Below are positions 1 to 5,706 of a DNA stretch of 5,735 nt, piece by piece (within the stretch, counting starts at the first letter, position 1; each line of letters begins with the position of its first letter). The notes beneath the pieces are model-generated. The model had not been told where the DNA came from. It saw only the letters and a program-made list of their open reading frames with translations, and did no database searches. The position numbers and the translations under genes were made by a program. The stretch covers positions 1 through 5,735 of the forward strand of contig JANTFN010000127.1 of assembly GCA_024763435.1 (NCBI GenBank), in the 5' to 3' direction. The stretch comes from Thermodesulfobacteriota bacterium. Its GTDB lineage: Bacteria; Desulfobacterota; S145-22.

Positions 1-36
1 TGCGCCCTCCTCTTTTCTAATATACATTAAAGAGTG
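1..36 (+). other. Lead-in to the operon; possible 3' end of an upstream gene
   Basis: Frame 2 is open from base 2 and ends with TGA at 35-37, which overlaps the ATG at 37-39 as TGATG. The korA/korB junction in this window has the same arrangement. Frame 1 is also open from base 1 and ends with TAA at 28-30. Either could be the tail of an upstream gene, but about ten open codons are weak evidence. The stretch also contains an AT-rich TAATATACAT block (18-27) that could be a -10-like element, but any -35 region would fall outside the window. I see no strong Shine-Dalgarno sequence here. Confidence 0.2.
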
Positions 37-1476
37 ATGAAAAAACAGCAGGAAAAGACCCGGGCGGTTAAAGAGATTGCCCGACGGGCCCGCGAAAAAA
101 TCCCCTCTCTGTGGGTTTGGGACGATCTTGAAAGCCGCCTCAATTTCGCCACGGACAGGAGCGCGGCCCTTGCCGTGCCGGATCTTGTCGTTCTCCCTTC
201 CCGGGAGGAAGAGCTGCTTCGTTTTATGGAGCTTATTCAGACCTTTCCCGTTCCCCTCACGCCCCAGGGCGCACGGACGGGGATGTCAGGGGGGGCGGTT
301 CCCGTGCGGGGCGGGATTGCCATTTCCATGCTTCGGATGCGTAAAATTCTCTCGGTGCAACGGCACAATCGCCTGGTGATCGTTCATCCGGGCGTTATTA
401 CAGGACATCTCCACAGATCCCTTGAAAAAAAAGGGTTTTTCTACCCCCCTGATCCCGCGAGTCTCGCAATTTGCACCCTCGGCGGGAACATCGCCGAAGA
501 CGCTGGCGGGCCCAGGGCGGTTAAATACGGGGTTACCCACGATTATGTCCTGGGGCTTCGGGTTCTGCTGTCGGATGGCAGGCGCCTCTCTCTTGGGGGA
601 GAAACCCTGAAAGATGTCGCCGGCTATCGTCTCGCTTCTCTCTTTACCGGCTCGGAGGGAACCCTCGGCATCATCACCCGAGCGACCCTGAGAATCCTTC
701 CCCTTCCCCAAACACGCCTCCTGCTCCTTTGCCTGTTTCCATCCATGGCGTCGGCCCTGACAAGTGTTCAGGAAATTCTTTTCCGTGAAACACCCTCGGC
801 GATTGAATTCATGGACCGGCAGGCGACACGACTTGTCCGCGGCCACCTTCCGCTGGCCAACACGGACAACGCGGAAAGCCTCCTGCTCATTGAAATTGAC
901 GGTATTGAGGCCATGGTAAACCATACGCTTGACATTGTATCCCGGATATGCCATAAAAACGCCGCCATTAGTCTTCTGCCGGCCAAAGGCCCGCGGGAAG
1001 CTGACAAATTGTGGGACATAAGGAGGAACTTATCCCCGGCCCTTTATCGGATTGCGCCAACCAAACTCAATCACGACATCGTTGTTCCCCTTGGAAATAT
1101 TCTTTCGCTTGTAGAAAGGCTGGAAGAGATATCGAAGGATTACAACACGACCATTGCCAGCTTTGGTCATGTCGGTGACGGGAATCTGCACGTAAATCTT
1201 ATGACAAATCGTAACAATCCCGCGTCGTATGAAAATGCCCTGAAAGGGGTTGACGTCCTTTTTAATGATGTTCTGTCCCTGCACGGGTCCATAAGCGGAG
1301 AACATGGTATCGGGCTGGCAAAAAGGGCCTGGCTGCCCAGGCAGCTGTCAAAAACAACCCTGTCCGCGATGCGGCAGGTTAAGGATTGTTTTGACCCAAT
1401 CGGGATCATGAATCCCGGCAAAATATTTTTACAGGGGGGAAACTATGGTAAAAAAACAAGCCAAAAAAACACCTGA
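34..1476 (+). CDS. FAD-linked 2-hydroxyacid dehydrogenase/oxidase, GlcD family (D-lactate/glycolate type)
   Basis: Predicted flavoenzyme of the VAO/PCMH fold that oxidises a 2-hydroxyacid to a 2-oxoacid. The N-terminal FAD_binding_4 domain covers about residues 45-225: PQGARTGMSGG loop at 78-87, PPDPAS at 138-143, GGNIAEDAGGPRAVKYG at 150-166, and FTGSEGTLGIIT at 204-215. The C-terminal FAD-oxidase domain covers about 225-465, with RRNLSPAL (330-337), HDIVVP (347-352), GHVGDGNLH (378-386), SGEHGIGLAKR (421-431) and NPGKIF (460-465). His379, His386 and Glu423 match the usual metal/substrate site of the family. At 480 aa it is full length. No signal peptide or membrane segment is visible. An in-frame TAA at 28-30 limits the start to GTG 34 or ATG 37; ATG 37 is at least as likely. 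The Shine-Dalgarno sequence is poor (AAAGAG at 29-34, too close), so translation may be coupled to an upstream gene. No GlcE- or GlcF-like partner, Etf pair or other electron acceptor is in view. The RRNLSPAL segment resembles GlcD/D-lactate enzymes more than D-2-hydroxyglutarate dehydrogenases, judged from memory of those families. The family is certain; the substrate is not. Confidence 0.9.
   Translation: MMKKQQEKTRAVKEIARRAREKIPSLWVWDDLESRLNFATDRSAALAVPDLVVLPSREEELLRFMELIQTFPVPLTPQGARTGMSGGAVPVRGGIAISMLRMRKILSVQRHNRLVIVHPGVITGHLHRSLEKKGFFYPPDPASLAICTLGGNIAEDAGGPRAVKYGVTHDYVLGLRVLLSDGRRLSLGGETLKDVAGYRLASLFTGSEGTLGIITRATLRILPLPQTRLLLLCLFPSMASALTSVQEILFRETPSAIEFMDRQATRLVRGHLPLANTDNAESLLLIEIDGIEAMVNHTLDIVSRICHKNAAISLLPAKGPREADKLWDIRRNLSPALYRIAPTKLNHDIVVPLGNILSLVERLEEISKDYNTTIASFGHVGDGNLHVNLMTNRNNPASYENALKGVDVLFNDVLSLHGSISGEHGIGLAKRAWLPRQLSKTTLSAMRQVKDCFDPIGIMNPGKIFLQGGNYGKKTSQKNT
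1433..1440 (+). promoter_or_regulatory. Ribosome binding site for the ferredoxin subunit, inside the preceding gene
   Basis: AGGGGGGA sits four bases before the ATG at 1445 and lies wholly inside the end of the FAD oxidase gene. It supports ATG 1445 as the start of the ferredoxin subunit, even though this creates a 32-base overlap and a lysine-rich N-terminus. No better-placed start codon exists further downstream before the first cysteine motif. Confidence 0.6.
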
Positions 1477-1744
1477 AAGCGCACCCGCCAAATCCGGGAA
1501 GACCGCTTCAAGGCCGAAGACGGTAGCAATTGATGTCTATAAGGCCTGGTGCAAGGGATGCGGTATCTGCGTCGCCTTTTGCCCAAAGGAGGTTCTGGCG
1601 CAGGATGAAGACGGTCACGCCTATCCCAAGAATCTCGACGCTTGTATCGCCTGCCTTCAGTGCGAACTCAGGTGTCCGGATTTCGCGATTACGGTCATCA
1701 CGGAGGAACGCTTAAAGGCCAACAAGGAGGTTTCCAATGGCTGA
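1445..1744 (+). CDS. korD: 2-oxoacid:ferredoxin oxidoreductase, delta (ferredoxin-like, 2x[4Fe-4S]) subunit
   Basis: Small iron-sulfur subunit that carries electrons from the catalytic subunits of a 2-oxoacid:ferredoxin oxidoreductase to external ferredoxin. Two complete CxxCxxCxxxCP motifs are visible: Cys36, 39, 42 and 46, then Cys67, 70, 73 and 77, each followed by Pro. This is the classic bicluster fold, giving two [4Fe-4S] centres. Residues 1-26 form a basic, Lys/Ala/Pro/Ser-rich extension that looks disordered and makes the protein (99 aa) somewhat longer than a minimal delta subunit. The start is set by a strong Shine-Dalgarno sequence at 1433-1440. The gene overlaps the FAD oxidase by 32 bases and korA by 8 bases, which places it firmly in the complex's operon. 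By sequence alone it could be any bicluster ferredoxin; the immediate korA-korB-korC context makes it the delta subunit. The symbol assumes a 2-oxoglutarate-type enzyme. Confidence 0.9.
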   Translation: MVKKQAKKTPESAPAKSGKTASRPKTVAIDVYKAWCKGCGICVAFCPKEVLAQDEDGHAYPKNLDACIACLQCELRCPDFAITVITEERLKANKEVSNG

Positions 1745-2873
1745 AAACAAAACCCGCCTGTTGCAGGGCAATGAAGCCATTGTGGAAGGCGCCATTGCGG
1801 CAGGATGCAGATTTTTCGCGGGATATCCTATTACGCCGGCAACTGAAATTGCCGAAGGGATGTCCGTCAAGTTACCCATTGTGGACGGGACATTTGTGCA
1901 AATGGAGGATGAAATCGGGAGTATGGGCGCTATTATCGGCGCGTCACTCGCCGGGGTTAAATCCATGACGGCTACAAGCGGCCCCGGATTTTCTCTCATG
2001 CAGGAAAACCTCGGTTTCGCGTGCATCTCGGAAGTTCCCTGTGTTATCGCCAACATTATGCGCGGCGGGCCCAGCACAGGTCTTCCGACGAACACGGCAC
2101 AGGGCGATGTGATGCAAATGCGATGGGGAACCCACGGGGATCATCCCATCATCGTGCTTTGCCCCTATTCGGTAGAAGAGTGTTTTTCGGTGACCCTCAA
2201 GGCCTTTAATCTTTCGGAGCGTTACCGCGTCCCCGTCATCATCACAACGGACGAAGTTGTCGCGCATATGCGGGAAAAGATCACGCTTCCACCCGCCAGT
2301 TCCCTCGAAATTATTGACAGGGTCCGTCCGAATGTTCCCCCCGACTGGTTTATCCCTTTTGAGGACAACAGCCTCGGGGTTCCGCCCATGTCTGTCTTCG
2401 GGGATGGGTACCGTTACCATGTCACGGGGCTTGTTCATGACGTCCGCGGGTTTCCCACGTCCAAGCCCGATGAAGTTGACGGGCTTATTCGCCGTCTTCA
2501 TCGGAAAATCGACAAGGGACAAGGTTACATCCAGGAGGGAGAACATTTCCTGACAGATGACGCGGAAGTTGTCATCCTTGCCTACGGTTCTATCGGACGC
2601 ACCGCCAAACAGGCGGCGATTCTCGCCCGGGAAAATGGTCAGAAAGTCGGGGTTTTCCGTCCCATTACCCTTTGGCCCTTCATGAGAAAAGCGGTTGTGG
2701 ATATCCTGAAAAATGTCCGCGCCGTTATTGTCCCGGAAATGAACATGGGGCAGTATTCCCGGGAGGTCAAACGGGTTGACCAGGGATATGCAAGAATCAT
2801 TACCCTCAACAAGGTTAACGGACAGGTCATCACCCCCGAAGAAATCCTTAAAAAACTCAAGGAGGTCTACTGA
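1737..2873 (+). CDS. korA: 2-oxoacid:ferredoxin oxidoreductase, alpha subunit (probable 2-oxoglutarate type)
   Basis: Alpha subunit of the CoA-acylating, thiamine-diphosphate-dependent 2-oxoacid:ferredoxin oxidoreductase. It supplies the pyrimidine-binding half of the cofactor site and the CoA-side domain. Domain I (about residues 8-190) shows QGNEAIVEGAIAAG, YPITPATE (30-37), QMEDEIGSMGA (55-65), TSGPG (80-84), RGGPSTGLPT (109-118) and GTHGDHP (131-137). The C-terminal transketolase-like domain (about 275-378) shows LAYGSIGRTA (281-290), FRPITLWPF (307-315) and EMNMGQYSREV (334-344). The 378-aa length fits the separate-subunit KorA type, not the fused pyruvate enzymes. AAGGAGG at 1724-1730 lies six bases before the ATG. 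The start overlaps the end of korD by 8 bases and the stop overlaps the korB start as TGATG. The complex is cytoplasmic. Family assignment is secure; 2-oxoglutarate as substrate is inferred from subunit order and size, and a 2-ketoisovalerate or other 2-oxoacid enzyme remains possible. Confidence 0.93.
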   Translation: MAENKTRLLQGNEAIVEGAIAAGCRFFAGYPITPATEIAEGMSVKLPIVDGTFVQMEDEIGSMGAIIGASLAGVKSMTATSGPGFSLMQENLGFACISEVPCVIANIMRGGPSTGLPTNTAQGDVMQMRWGTHGDHPIIVLCPYSVEECFSVTLKAFNLSERYRVPVIITTDEVVAHMREKITLPPASSLEIIDRVRPNVPPDWFIPFEDNSLGVPPMSVFGDGYRYHVTGLVHDVRGFPTSKPDEVDGLIRRLHRKIDKGQGYIQEGEHFLTDDAEVVILAYGSIGRTAKQAAILARENGQKVGVFRPITLWPFMRKAVVDILKNVRAVIVPEMNMGQYSREVKRVDQGYARIITLNKVNGQVITPEEILKKLKEVY

Positions 2874-3703
2874 TGCCTGAATATACAAGACTCATTCATC
2901 AATATCTTCGACATGACAAGAAATTTCCCCATGTCTGGTGCCCCGGATGCGGCAATGGCATCCTTCTCGGCTCCCTTATCCGGGCCATTCACAAAACAGG
3001 GTTGTCCAAGGACGATATCGTTCTTGTCTCGGGCATCGGGTGTTCCGGCCGTCTTCCCGTCTATGTGGATTTTAATACCGTCCATACCACGCACGGCAGG
3101 GCGCTTACCTTCGCGACAGGCATCAAACTTGCCAATCCTGCGCTTCACGTGATTGTCATTATGGGCGACGGGGATTCCATGGCCATCGGCGGCAACCACT
3201 TCATCCACGCGGCTCGGCGCAACATTGATGTTACCGCTATTATCCTCAACAACAGCATCTACGGGATGACGGGCGGGCAGTATTCTCCCACAACCCCTTA
3301 CGGCATGAAGGCCTCAACCGCGGTCTATACGAGCATTGAACAGTCTTTCAAAATCTCGGAACTGGCGGTCACCGCCGGGGCCGTCTTCGTTGGCCGAGGC
3401 ACGGTCTATCACGCGAAATTCTTAGATGGTCTCATTGAAAAGGCCATTGAGAAAAAAGGATTCAGCGTTGTCGAGGCAATTACCCACTGTCATACCCAGT
3501 ACGGACGCCAGAACCGCCTTGGATCGGCCGTGGATATGATGAAATGGCAGCGTGACAGCGCTGTCCCCCTGGAAAAAGCGGCTAAAATGAGCGAAAAAGA
3601 GCTGGAAGGAAAGATTGTCACGGGGATTCTCGTCGACAAAGATCTGCCTATTTACGACAAAGAATACAAAAAGTTACGAGAAAGAGCCAAAGGGAAGGCC
3701 TAA
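2873..3703 (+). CDS. korB: 2-oxoacid:ferredoxin oxidoreductase, beta subunit (ThDP- and [4Fe-4S]-binding)
   Basis: Beta subunit that binds thiamine diphosphate and the cluster nearest to it. The ThDP/Mg motif starts at GDGD (98-101) and ends at NN (126-127), with AIGGNH (104-109) between and YGMTGGQ (130-136) after. Cys23 and Cys26 in CPGCGNG, Cys57 in GIGCSGR, and Cys206 in HCHTQYG have the spacing expected for the four ligands of the proximal [4Fe-4S] cluster in this family, so the site looks intact. THGRA (73-77) is also a typical element. At 276 aa the length is normal for a KorB-type subunit. The last 40 or so residues are lysine- and glutamate-rich. ATG 2873 overlaps the korA stop by one base (TGATG), with AAGGAGG at 2859-2865, so translation is probably coupled. 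A closely related pyruvate or 2-ketoisovalerate beta subunit cannot be excluded from sequence alone. Confidence 0.93.
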   Translation: MPEYTRLIHQYLRHDKKFPHVWCPGCGNGILLGSLIRAIHKTGLSKDDIVLVSGIGCSGRLPVYVDFNTVHTTHGRALTFATGIKLANPALHVIVIMGDGDSMAIGGNHFIHAARRNIDVTAIILNNSIYGMTGGQYSPTTPYGMKASTAVYTSIEQSFKISELAVTAGAVFVGRGTVYHAKFLDGLIEKAIEKKGFSVVEAITHCHTQYGRQNRLGSAVDMMKWQRDSAVPLEKAAKMSEKELEGKIVTGILVDKDLPIYDKEYKKLRERAKGKA

Positions 3704-3714
3704 AGGAGATAGAA

Positions 3715-4263
3715 ATGCGATATGAAGTCAGACTGTCCGGATCAGGCGGGCAGGGGTTAATCCTTATTGGAATTATCCTCGCGGAGGCCGCCGGGATTTA
3801 TGATGGGAAAAATGTGGTTCAGACGCAAAGTTATGGCCCTGAAGCACGCGGCGGGGCCAGTAAATCAGAAGTCATTATCAGCGATGGCACCATCTACTAC
3901 CCGAAAGCAACGCAACTGGATCTTTTGCTCTCCATGACGCAAAAATCCTGTGATGAATACTACCTCGACCTTAAAAAGGACGGGATGCTCATCGTTGACA
4001 GCACCCTCGTTCACCAGGTTCCGACCAACCAGGCCTTCGGGATACCGTTCACACACCTTGCCAAGGAAGAACTGGGAAAACCCTTTGTCGCCAATATTAT
4101 TGCCATCGGCGCGATTGCCCGTATTTCCGGAATTGTCAAAGAGGCCTCTCTTACAGAGGCCGTGTTAAAGCGCGTTCCGCCCTGGAGCGCGGACTTGAAT
4201 AAAAAGGCCCTGCAAATCGGCATGGCGGAAGGGAAAAAAGCCGCCGCCAAAATCTCCGGCTGA
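3715..4263 (+). CDS. korC: 2-oxoacid:ferredoxin oxidoreductase, gamma subunit
   Basis: Gamma subunit of the same complex, which contributes to the CoA-binding region and the assembly of the alpha-beta core. The family landmarks are SGSGGQG (8-14) at the N-terminus and QTQSYGPEARGG (36-47), followed by a run matching the POR gamma domain through NIIAIGAIA (127-135) to the C-terminus. At 182 aa it is the usual length for a stand-alone gamma subunit. AAGGAG at 3703-3708 overlaps the korB stop and is six bases before the ATG; the gap to korB is only 11 bases. It is the last gene of the co-directional block; a hairpin starts 21 bases after the stop and the next gene is convergent. The C-terminal tail (residues 170-182) is Lys/Ala-rich. 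Nothing appears truncated. Confidence 0.92.
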   Translation: MRYEVRLSGSGGQGLILIGIILAEAAGIYDGKNVVQTQSYGPEARGGASKSEVIISDGTIYYPKATQLDLLLSMTQKSCDEYYLDLKKDGMLIVDSTLVHQVPTNQAFGIPFTHLAKEELGKPFVANIIAIGAIARISGIVKEASLTEAVLKRVPPWSADLNKKALQIGMAEGKKAAAKISG

Positions 4264-4284
4264 CGCGAAACAGATTGAAAACAT

Positions 4285-4319
4285 CCTGAGGAAGGGCGCC
4301 GAAAGCATCCTTTCTCAGG
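4285..4319. terminator. Hairpin in the convergent gap, probable two-way terminator
   Basis: CCTGAGGAAGG (4285-4295) pairs with CCTTTCTCAGG (4309-4319) over 11 base pairs, with one G-U wobble when read on the + strand. The 13-base loop can pair GC with GC at its base. On the - strand the hairpin is followed by ATGTTTTC, a modest U-tract that would serve the kinase gene. On the + strand it is followed by GTGTGTTTC, a weaker tract that would serve korC. The kinase stop codon (4315-4317 on the - strand) lies inside one arm. Stem quality is good; U-tracts are imperfect, so rho-independent activity is likely but not certain. Confidence 0.6.
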
Positions 4320-5706
4320 GGTGTGTTTCAGGGGAGATTTCATCCGGTCTCCTCAGTTTTTTCACCGGGAGTTCCACGAAAAAGGTCGCCCCCTTTCCCT
4401 TTTCTGATTCAAGCCAGATTCGGCCATGATGCACATCGATAATCCGCTTGACAAAACTTAATCCGATTCCTGTGCCTTCCGTATCCTCCGTGGCCTCCCC
4501 CCGCTCAAACACATCAAATATTCTTCGATGCAGTGATGGATCAATCCCGGCACCGTTATCCCTGACATAAAAAACAACCGCTTCTCCTTCGATACGACAC
4601 CCAATTTCAACGCGGGGATCGGCCTGCCCCCGGCTGTACTTCACCGCGTTATCAATCAGATTGCCCATGATATGATGAAAACTGCCGGGATGAAACAGAA
4701 TTTCCGGGAGATCCTGTTTAACGATAAACCGTGCTGCCCGCGCGCCCCACTTCATCTCTGTTTCTTCAATCACAGAAGAAATGACCTGATACGTATTGAT
4801 AAACTCAAAATCACCCATGGCACTTTTTTCAGCCCGCGAAAAGGCAAGCAGGTCCTGGATCATCCGTTCCGCGCGCCGCGCAATATCCCGGATGCGCCGG
4901 AGCATCTTAACGCCCTTTTCTTCGAGGGTTCCGGAATAATGCTTCAATAGCAGGCCGGCAAATCCCTGGATGGAAATCACAGGTGTTTTCAGGTCATGGG
5001 ATACCGTAGCAACAAAGGATTCAAGCTGGGCGTTTTTCTGTCTCAAGGCCTCTTCCGCTTTTTTCCGTTCCGTCAGGTCTCTAAAAATGCCCTCATATCC
5101 CAAAACTTTTCTTTCCTCATCATAAACCGCAACGCTTGACATGGAAACAAAAAGGGGGCTCCCGTCCTTTTTCCTGAAGACAACCTCGTAATCCTTGACA
5201 TACCCCTTTTGGGCGATTATTTTCTGGTAGGTTACGCGATCTTCAGGATAGTAATAGAGGTCCGAGAGGATATTCATACCCAGGATTTCTTCCTTTGTAG
5301 TATATCCCAGCATCTCAACCCCGGCGGGATTGATATCAAGAAACCGTCCTTCCACCGTACTCGCGAAAACGGTATCCTTCACATTTTTGAAAAGTCGTTG
5401 ATATTTCTGCTCAAATCCAGCGAAATTATACATGACGCCGGAGAATTGTCCCCGGGCACGCATCAGGAAAAAACAGGCACCCTCCCCCGGGCCTGGAAAA
5501 ATCGCCAGATCATATTTTTCCCGGCCCCTCTCCAGGTCAAGAAAACACGCCTGCTTCACTTTGCGGCAATCACCCGGCAAGTTATCCCGCCCCTCTCGAT
5601 CCAGGGCGCTCCGAAGATCATAAGGAAAGGACGCGCAACCCAGAAGGGAAAGAAGCGTCGTGTTGCCGCTTACAACAACGCCATTTTTTAAGACACCGAG
5701 CCCCAC
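4315..5706 (-). CDS. PAS-domain sensor histidine kinase (soluble, HisKA/HATPase), 5' end possibly outside the window
   Basis: Sensor kinase expected to autophosphorylate on histidine and pass the phosphate to an unseen response regulator. Counting from GTG 5706: residues 1-95 are an unassigned region, possibly a degenerate PAS fold; 99-212 are a PAS plus PAC domain (FASTVEGRFLDINPAGVEMLGY at 114-135 in two parts, then KDGSP at 180-184 and FRDLTERKKAEE at 208-219). A short coiled linker (213-232) follows. HisKA has SHDLKTP (236-242) with His237 as phosphoacceptor. The ATPase domain has N box NLIDNAVKYS (349-358), G1 DNGAGID (383-389), F box FDVF (397-400) and G2 GTGIGLS (411-417). All catalytic boxes are present, so it should be active. 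No membrane segment or receiver domain is visible. GTG 5706 has no well-spaced Shine-Dalgarno sequence, and the same frame stays open through 5735, reading smoothly as EGLWGSLRE before the GTG. The true start may therefore be upstream of the window. An ATG at 5725 is in another frame. The signal sensed is unknown. Confidence 0.88.
   Translation of the reverse strand: MGLGVLKNGVVVSGNTTLLSLLGCASFPYDLRSALDREGRDNLPGDCRKVKQACFLDLERGREKYDLAIFPGPGEGACFFLMRARGQFSGVMYNFAGFEQKYQRLFKNVKDTVFASTVEGRFLDINPAGVEMLGYTTKEEILGMNILSDLYYYPEDRVTYQKIIAQKGYVKDYEVVFRKKDGSPLFVSMSSVAVYDEERKVLGYEGIFRDLTERKKAEEALRQKNAQLESFVATVSHDLKTPVISIQGFAGLLLKHYSGTLEEKGVKMLRRIRDIARRAERMIQDLLAFSRAEKSAMGDFEFINTYQVISSVIEETEMKWGARAARFIVKQDLPEILFHPGSFHHIMGNLIDNAVKYSRGQADPRVEIGCRIEGEAVVFYVRDNGAGIDPSLHRRIFDVFERGEATEDTEGTGIGLSFVKRIIDVHHGRIWLESEKGKGATFFVELPVKKLRRPDEISPETHP

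Noticed and set aside
421..449. A8, T5 and C6 runs inside the FAD oxidase, as a possible phase-variation tract
   Set aside because: The frame is intact and encodes conserved family residues (EKKGFFYPPDP). The runs are short and follow from codon choice.
286..954. Open frame of 222 codons on the - strand, opposite the FAD oxidase
   Set aside because: Its translation shows no family motif and it covers the conserved FAD-binding region, so it is a shadow frame.
1445..1476. Programmed frameshift at the A7 runs that would fuse the FAD oxidase to the ferredoxin subunit
   Set aside because: The oxidase is in frame 1 and korD in frame 2, so fusion needs +1 (or -2), whereas A-run slippage of the usual kind gives -1. 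korD also has its own strong ribosome binding site.
1944..2888. Open frame of 314 codons on the - strand, opposite korA
   Set aside because: It mirrors the codon pattern of a well-conserved gene, shows no recognisable domain in its translation, and korA carries all the family motifs.
4143..4161. Perfect 7-bp inverted repeat GGCCTCT/AGAGGCC inside korC
   Set aside because: It lies in conserved coding sequence, has no U-tract after it, and is explained by codon use; a regulatory role has no support.
5209..5691. Open frame of 160 codons on the + strand, opposite the kinase N-terminus
   Set aside because: The opposing frame encodes a clear PAS domain over part of this stretch. The + strand translation is unrecognised and has no clear start signal.
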